Source: Lasioglossum baleicum (Eukaryota; Arthropoda; Insecta; Hymenoptera; Halictidae). Taken from it: a DNA stretch of 64,000 bases. The DNA is taken from contig NW_027469176.1 in the NCBI RefSeq assembly GCF_051020765.1, forward strand, positions 186,001 through 250,000. The letters run 5' to 3'. Positions within the stretch are counted from its first letter, which is position 1; every line of letters begins with the position of its first letter. The position numbers and the translations under genes are program-made. This document shows positions 58,684 to 64,000 of the stretch, piece by piece. The notes beneath the pieces are model-generated. The model was not told where the DNA came from. It did not search any database and saw nothing but the letters and a program-made list of their open reading frames with translations.

Positions 58684-59551
58684 GCATAACGCATAACGCA
58701 TAACGCATAACGCATAACGCGTAACGCAAGACTCATAACGCATAACGCATAACGCATATGGCATAACGCATAATGCAAAAGTCATAACGCATAACGCATA
58801 ACGCATAACGCATAACGCATAACGCATAACGCATAACGCATAACGCATAACGCATAACGCATAACGCATAACGCATAACGCATAACGCATAACGCATAAC
58901 GCATAACGCATAACGCATAACGCATAACGCATAACGCATAACGCATAACGCATAACGCATAACGCATAACGCATAACGCATAACGCATAACGCATAACGC
59001 ATAACGCATAACGCATAACGCATAACGCATAACGCATAACGCATAACGCATAACGCATAACGCATAACGCGTAACGCAAAACTCATAACGCATAACGCAT
59101 AACGCATAACGCATAACGCATAACGCACAACGCATAACGTTTAAACCATAAGGCATAACGCATAGCCCATGACGCATAACGCATAACGCATAACGCATAA
59201 TGCAAAAGTCATAACGCATAACGCATAACGGATAACGCATAACGCATAACGCATAACGCATAACGCATAACGCATAACGCATAACGCATAACGCATAACG
59301 CATAACGCATAACGCATAACGCATAACGCATAACGCATAACGCATAACGCGTAACGCAAAACTCATAACGCATAACGCGTAACGCAAAACTCATAACGCA
59401 TAACGCATAACGCATAACGCATAACGCATAACGCATAACGCATAACGCATAACGCATAACGCATAACGCATAACGCATAACGCATAACGCATAACGCATA
59501 ACGCATAACGCGTAACGCAAAACTCATAACGCATAACGCATAACGCATAAC

Positions 59552-59761
59552 GCACAACGCATAACGTTTAAACCATAAGGCATAACGCATAGCCCATAAC
59601 GCATAACGCATAACGCATAACGCATAATGCAAAAGTCATAACGCATAACGCATAACGCATAACGCGTAACGCAAAACTCATAACGCATAACGCATAACGC
59701 ATAACGCATAACGCACAACGCATAACGTTTAAACCATAAGGCATAACGCATAGCCCATGAC
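59552..59761 (+). repeat. B-prime to B pair, 161-bp spacing, copy 4
   Basis: GTTTAAAC at 59566 and 59727, same internal order. The preceding B is 427 bp upstream. This is the last element clearly shared with the domain III supra-unit before the order changes. Confidence 0.87.
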
Positions 59762-60013
59762 GCATAACGCATAACGCATAACGCATAATGCAAAAGTCAT
59801 AACGCATAACGCATAACGGATAACGCATAACGCATAACGCATAACGCATAACGCATAACGCATAACGCATAACGCATAACGCATAACGCATAACGCATAA
59901 CGCATAACGCATAACGCATAACGCATAACGCATAACGCATAACGCATAACGCATAACGCATAACGCATAACGCATAACGCATAACGCATAACGCATAACG
60001 CATAACGCATAAC

Positions 60014-60034
60014 GCGTAACGAAAAAATCATAAC
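60014..60034 (+). repeat. A block with private GAAAAAA unit
   Basis: The middle unit reads GAAAAAA (60021-60027) in place of GCAAAAC. The block is the left half of an AA doublet and sits where the domain III order gives way to domain IV. Confidence 0.82.
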
Positions 60035-60223
60035 GCATAACGCGTAACGCAAAACTCATAACGCATAACGCATAACGCATAACGCATAACGCATAACGCA
60101 TAACGCATAACGCATAACGCATAACGCATAACGCATAACGCATAACGCATAACGCATAACGCGTAACGCAAAACTCATAACGCATAACGCATAACGCATA
60201 ACGCATAACGCACAACGCATAAC

Positions 60224-61782
60224 GTTTAAACCATAAGGCATAACGCATAGCCCATAACGCATAACGCATAACGCATAACGCATAATGCAAAAGTCATAAC
60301 GCATAACGCATAACGGATAACGCATAACGCATAACGCATAACGCATAACGCATAACGCATAACGCATAACGCATAACGCATAACGCATAACGCATAACGC
60401 ATAACGCATAACGCATAACGCATAACGCATAACGCATAACGCATAACGCATAACGCATAACGCATAACGCATAACGCATAACGCATAACGCATAACGCAT
60501 AACGCATAACGCATAACGCATAACGCATAACGCATAACGCATAACGCATAACGCATAACGCATAACGCATAACGCATAACGCATAACGCATAACGCATAA
60601 CGCATAACGCATAAGGCATAAGCATAACGCATAACGCGTAACGCATAACGCATAACGCATAACGCGTAACGCAAAACTCATAACGCATAACGCGTAACGC
60701 AAAACTCATAACGCATAACGCATAACGCATAACGCATAACGCATAACGCATAACGCATAACGCATAACGCATAACGCATAACGCATAACGCATAACGCAT
60801 AACGCATAACGCATAACGCATAACGCATAACGCATAACGCATAACGCATAACGCATAACGCATAACGCATAACGCATAACGCATAACGCATAACGCATAA
60901 CGCATAACGCATAACGCATAACGCATAACGCATAACGCATAACGCATAACGCATAACGCATAACGCATAACGCATAACGCATAACGCATAACGCATAACG
61001 CATAACGCATAACGCATAACGCATAACGCATAACGCATAACGCATAACGCATAACGCATAACGCATAACGCATAACGCATAACGCATAACGCATAACGCA
61101 TAACGCATAACGCATAACGCATAACGCATAACGCATAACGCATAACGCATAACGCATAACGCATAACGCATAACGCATAACGCATAACGCATAACGCATA
61201 ACGCATAACGCATAACGCATAACGCATAACGCATAACGCATAACGCATAACGCATAACGCATAACGCATAACGCATAACGCATAACGCATAACGCATGAC
61301 GCACAACGCATAACGCATAACGCATAACGCATAACGCATTACGCATAACGCATTACGCATAACGCATTACGCATAACGCATAACGCATAACGCATAACGC
61401 ATAAGGCATAAGCATAACGCATAACGCATAACGCATAACGCATAACGCATAACGCATAACGCATAACGCATAACGCGTAACGCAAGACTCATAACGCATA
61501 ACGCATAACGCATAACGCATAACGCATATGGCATAACGCATAATGCAAAAGTCATAACGCATAACGCATAACGCATAACGCATAACGCATAACGCATAAC
61601 GCATAACGCATAACGCATAACGCATAACGCATAACGCATAACGCATAACGCATAACGCATAACGCATAACGCATAACGCATAACGCATAACGCATAACGC
61701 ATAACGCATAACGCATAACGCGTAACGCAAAACTCATAACGCATAACGCATAACGCATAACGCATAACGCACAACGCATAAC
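60224..61782 (+). repeat. Long composite Q, copy 2
   Basis: Same order as at 25694: B-prime, C, run, E, GCGTAAC, AA, 83 pure units, F (61294), three GCATTAC units alternating with consensus units, E, A-prime, D (61524), A. It lacks the GCAAAAC unit. Confidence 0.8.
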
Positions 61783-63837
61783 GTTTAAACCATAAGGCAT
61801 AACGCATAGCCCATAACGCATAACGCATAACGCATAACGCATAATGCAAAAGTCATAACGCATAACGCATAACGGATAACGCATAACGCATAACGCATAA
61901 CGCATAACGCATAACGCATAACGCATAACGCATAACGCATAACGCATAACGCATAACGCATAACGCATAAGGCATAAGCATAACGCATAACGCATAACGC
62001 ATAACGCATAACGCGTAACGCAAAACTCATAACGCATAACGCGTAACGCAAAACTCATAACGCATAACGCATAACGCATAACGCATAACGCATAACGCAT
62101 AACGCATAACGCATAACGCATAACGCATAACGCATAACGCATAACGCATAACGCATAACGCATAACGCATAACGCATAACGCATAACGCATAACGCATAA
62201 CGCATAACGCATAACGCATAACGCATAACGCATAACGCATAACGCATAACGCATAACGCATAACGCATAACGCATAACGCGTAACGCAAAACTCATAACG
62301 CATAACGCATAACGCATAACGCATAACGCATAACGCATAACGCATAAGGCATAAGCATAACGCATAACGCGTAACGCATAACGCATAACGCATAACGCGT
62401 AACGCAAAACTCATAACGCATAACGCGTAACGCAAAACTCATAACGCATAACGCATAACGCATAACGCATAACGCATAACGCATAACGCATAACGCATAA
62501 CGCATAACGCATAACGCATAACGCATAACGCATAACGCATAACGCATAACGCATAACGCATAACGCATAACGCATAACGCATAACGCATAACGCATAACG
62601 CATAACGCATAACGCATAACGCATAACGCATAACGCATAACGCATAACGCATAACGCATAACGCATAACGCATAACGCATAACGCATAACGCATAACGCA
62701 TAACGCATAACGCATAACGCATAACGCATAACGCATAACGCATAACGCATAACGCATAACGCATAACGCATAACGCATAACGCATAACGCATAACGCATA
62801 ACGCATAACGCATAACGCATAACGCATAACGCATAACGCATAACGCATAACGCATAACGCATAACGCATAACGCATAACGCATAACGCATAACGCATAAC
62901 GCATAACGCATAACGCATAACGCATAACGCATAACGCATAACGCATAACGCATAACGCATAACGCATAACGCATAACGCATAACGCATAACGCATAACGC
63001 ATAACGCATAACGCATAACGCATGACGCACAACGCATAACGCATAACGCATAACGCATAACGCATTACGCATAACGCATTACGCATAACGCATAACGCAT
63101 AACGCATAACGCATAACGCATAACGCATAACGCATAACGCATAACGCATAACGCATAACGCATAACGCATAACGCATAACGCATAACGCATAACGCATAA
63201 CGCATAACGCATAACGCATAACGCATAACGCATAACGCATAACGCATAACGCATAACGCATGACGCACAACGCATAACGCATAACGCATAACGCATAACG
63301 CATAACGCATAACGCATAACGCATAACGCATTACGCATAACGCATAACGCATAACGCATAAGGCATAAGCATAACGCATAACGCATAACGCATAACGCAT
63401 AACGCATAACGCGTAACGCAAGACTCATAACGCATAACGCATAACGCATATGGCATAACGCATAATGCAAAAGTCATAACGCATAACGCATAACGCATAA
63501 CGCATAACGCATAACGCATAACGCATAACGCATAACGCATAACGCATAACGCATAACGCATAACGCATAACGCATAACGCATAACGCATAACGCATAACG
63601 CATAACGCATAACGCATAACGCATAACGCATAACGCATAACGCATAACGCATAACGCATAACGCATAACGCATAACGCATAACGCATAACGCATAACGCA
63701 TAACGCATAACGCATAACGCATAACGCATAACGCATAACGCATAACGCATAACGCATAACGCATAACGCGTAACGCAAAACTCATAACGCATAACGCATA
63801 ACGCATAACGCATAACGCACAACGCACAACGCATAAC
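61783..63837 (+). repeat. Long composite Q, copy 3 (expanded)
   Basis: Starts B-prime, C, E, AA, a run and a single A (62281), then follows the Q order: E, GCGTAAC, AA (62397), 82 pure units, F (63020) and GCATTAC twice. It then has a second F (63259), GCATTAC, E, A-prime, D (63446) and A. The second F cycle and the early E, AA part are extra relative to copies 1 and 2. Confidence 0.72.
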
Positions 63838-63872
63838 GTTTAAACCATAAGGCATAACGCATAGCCCATGAC
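63817..63872 (+). repeat. Last B block, with doubled GCACAAC
   Basis: GCACAAC is present twice (63817 and 63824) before the consensus unit and GTTTAAA at 63838, making the block one unit longer than usual. The ending is CCATGAC and a C block follows. Confidence 0.85.
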
Positions 63873-64000
63873 GCATAACGCATAACGCATAACGCATAAT
63901 GCAAAAGTCATAACGCATAACGCATAACGGATAACGCATAACGCATAACGCATAACGCATAACGCATAACGCATAACGCATAACGCATAACGCATAACGC

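Larger units (their letters stand above)
30820..60013 (+). repeat. Domain III: supra-HOR region delimited by F/F-prime plus G blocks
   Basis: Seven supra-units start with F (or F-prime) followed 42-56 bp later by G. Markers confined to this domain are the C variant with GCAAATG (31387, 36552, 39862, 42961, 46867, 51142, 57671) and block A2 beginning GCGTAAA (31583, 34564, 35474, 38721, 42282, 54269, 56129). A lone GCAAAAC unit lies 112-196 bp before each GCAAATG. Unit lengths vary from 1.8 to 7.0 kb because the middle parts differ, while the head and most tails are conserved. The right limit is set where the block order switches to that of 25.7-27.4 kb. Confidence 0.72.
1..64000 (+). repeat. 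Heptanucleotide satellite array, unit GCATAAC, whole window
   Basis: The whole window is head-to-tail copies of GCATAAC with no non-repeat base stretch, so it covers every interval without a gene. The unit is 43% GC with one CpG. The + strand is rich in A and C (A 3, C 2, G 1, T 1 per unit) and I saw no inverted segment. Both ends of the window lie inside the array, so its true length is unknown and at least 64 kb. Variant units are mostly confined to recurring blocks; isolated point variants are few. The + strand has a TAA stop once per 21 bp in every frame, while the - strand is open in all frames, reading MRYALCV repeatedly. That reflects the unit, not a gene: there is no codon variation, start context or non-repeat sequence. 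Satellite DNA is the only class supported. Chromosomal location and function cannot be told from sequence. Confidence 0.97.
57160..64000 (+). repeat. Domain III supra-unit S7 (head and middle, then diverges)
   Basis: F-prime, G (57202), D (57356), GCAAAAC (57489), A, B (57608), GCAAATG (57671), E (about 58080), AA (58126), GCATACC (58440), F, GCATTAC, E with an altered hexamer (58664), A-prime and D (58754), A, B (59139), C, AA, A, 161-bp pair. It matches S5 and S6 block by block up to about 59.8 kb. From 60014 the order becomes that of composite Q (domain IV), and no A2 tail is reached before the window ends. Confidence 0.72.
60014..64000 (+). repeat. Domain IV: return of the 25.7-27.4 kb block order
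   Basis: After 60.0 kb the A2, GCAAATG and G markers of domain III are absent. Two successive segments (60224-61782 and 61783-63837) carry E, an isolated GCGTAAC, an AA doublet, a very long pure run, F, clustered GCATTAC units, E, A-prime, D and A, which is the order at 25694-27413. The window ends inside the array just after a C block at about 63.9 kb. Confidence 0.65.

Noticed and set aside
24..63981. Several hundred long - strand open reading frames of up to 576 codons reading MRYALCV repeats
   Set aside because: They are a consequence of the stop-free 7-bp unit: all three frames give the same peptide, they overlap each other throughout, starts are just repeat ATGs, there is no codon variation or conserved domain, and ends fall wherever a variant unit creates TGA, TAA or TAG.
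1..64000. Telomere repeat array
   Set aside because: The G-rich strand would be GTTATGC, which has no run of two or more G and does not match TTTAGGG, TTAGGG, TTAGG or similar units. Interstitial variant blocks and supra-HORs also do not fit a terminal telomere.
1..64000. CRISPR array
   Set aside because: The repeat is 7 bp, there are no unique spacers, and the variant blocks recur rather than being unique.
1..64000. Pure assembly or sequencing artefact
   Set aside because: Cannot be excluded from sequence alone, but the specific, repeatedly inherited variants, shared private deletions and ordered supra-units are hard to produce by error. Exact copy numbers in pure runs may still be unreliable.
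1..64000. Centromere assignment
   Set aside because: HOR organisation is compatible with a centromeric satellite, but no CENP-B-box-like motif was recognised and sequence alone cannot place the array.

Overview
The window is one uninterrupted tandem array of a 7-bp unit, GCATAAC on the + strand (GTTATGC on the - strand), from the first base to the last. At 7 bp per unit this is about 9,100 units. I find no protein-coding gene, rRNA, tRNA, insertion sequence, CRISPR array or non-repeat spacer. The sequence does not identify the organism. A head-to-tail, single-orientation heptamer array of at least 64 kb with several nested levels of higher-order repeat (HOR) is typical of eukaryotic satellite DNA (heterochromatic, pericentromeric or subtelomeric). 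That placement is inference, and I do not recognise this heptamer as a named satellite or telomere repeat.

The array is not uniform. Pure GCATAAC runs (up to 91 units) alternate with a small set of variant blocks that recur almost unchanged. I name them A (GCGTAAC, GCAAAAC, TCATAAC), A-prime (GCAAGAC in the middle), A2 (GCGTAAA first), B (49 bp, containing the palindrome GTTTAAAC), B-prime (B ending CCATAAC instead of CCATGAC), C (GCATAAT, GCAAAAG, TCATAAC, ending GGATAAC), D (starts GCATATG, then shares the middle of C), E (contains a 6-bp GCATAA unit), F (GCATGAC, GCACAAC) and G (GCATTAC, then GAATTAC). AA is two A blocks 28 bp apart. These blocks form a barcode that makes the large-scale structure readable.

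Layout. Domain I, 1-12125: B blocks all end CCATGAC and there are no AA doublets; a 133-bp composite occurs three times. Domain II, 12126-30819: AA doublets and B-prime appear; its main structure is a supra-HOR of 4.6-5.1 kb starting at 11609, 16244 and 21367, containing a 131-bp composite also found once in domain I. It ends in a shuffled stretch near 30.1-30.7 kb. Domain III, 30820-60013: seven supra-units start at F or F-prime plus G (30820, 32633, 36041, 39309, 46293, 50610, 57160), from 1.8 to 7.0 kb, sharing a head and mostly a tail but differing in the middle. An anomalous island at 55179-55848 has its own 273-bp tandem duplication. Domain IV, 60014-64000, returns to a block order seen at 25.7-27.4 kb, about 34.5 kb away.

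The structure is best explained by repeated unequal exchange, gene conversion or replication slippage acting at several scales: single heptamers, blocks of 20-50 bp, composites of 130-210 bp, and supra-units of 2-7 kb. Because 7 is not a multiple of 3 and GTTATGC contains no stop in any frame, all three - strand frames are open and read the same heptapeptide (MRYALCV). The many long - strand reading frames are therefore arithmetic by-products of the repeat and are not annotated as genes. All counts and coordinates were read by eye and may be off by a unit in places.
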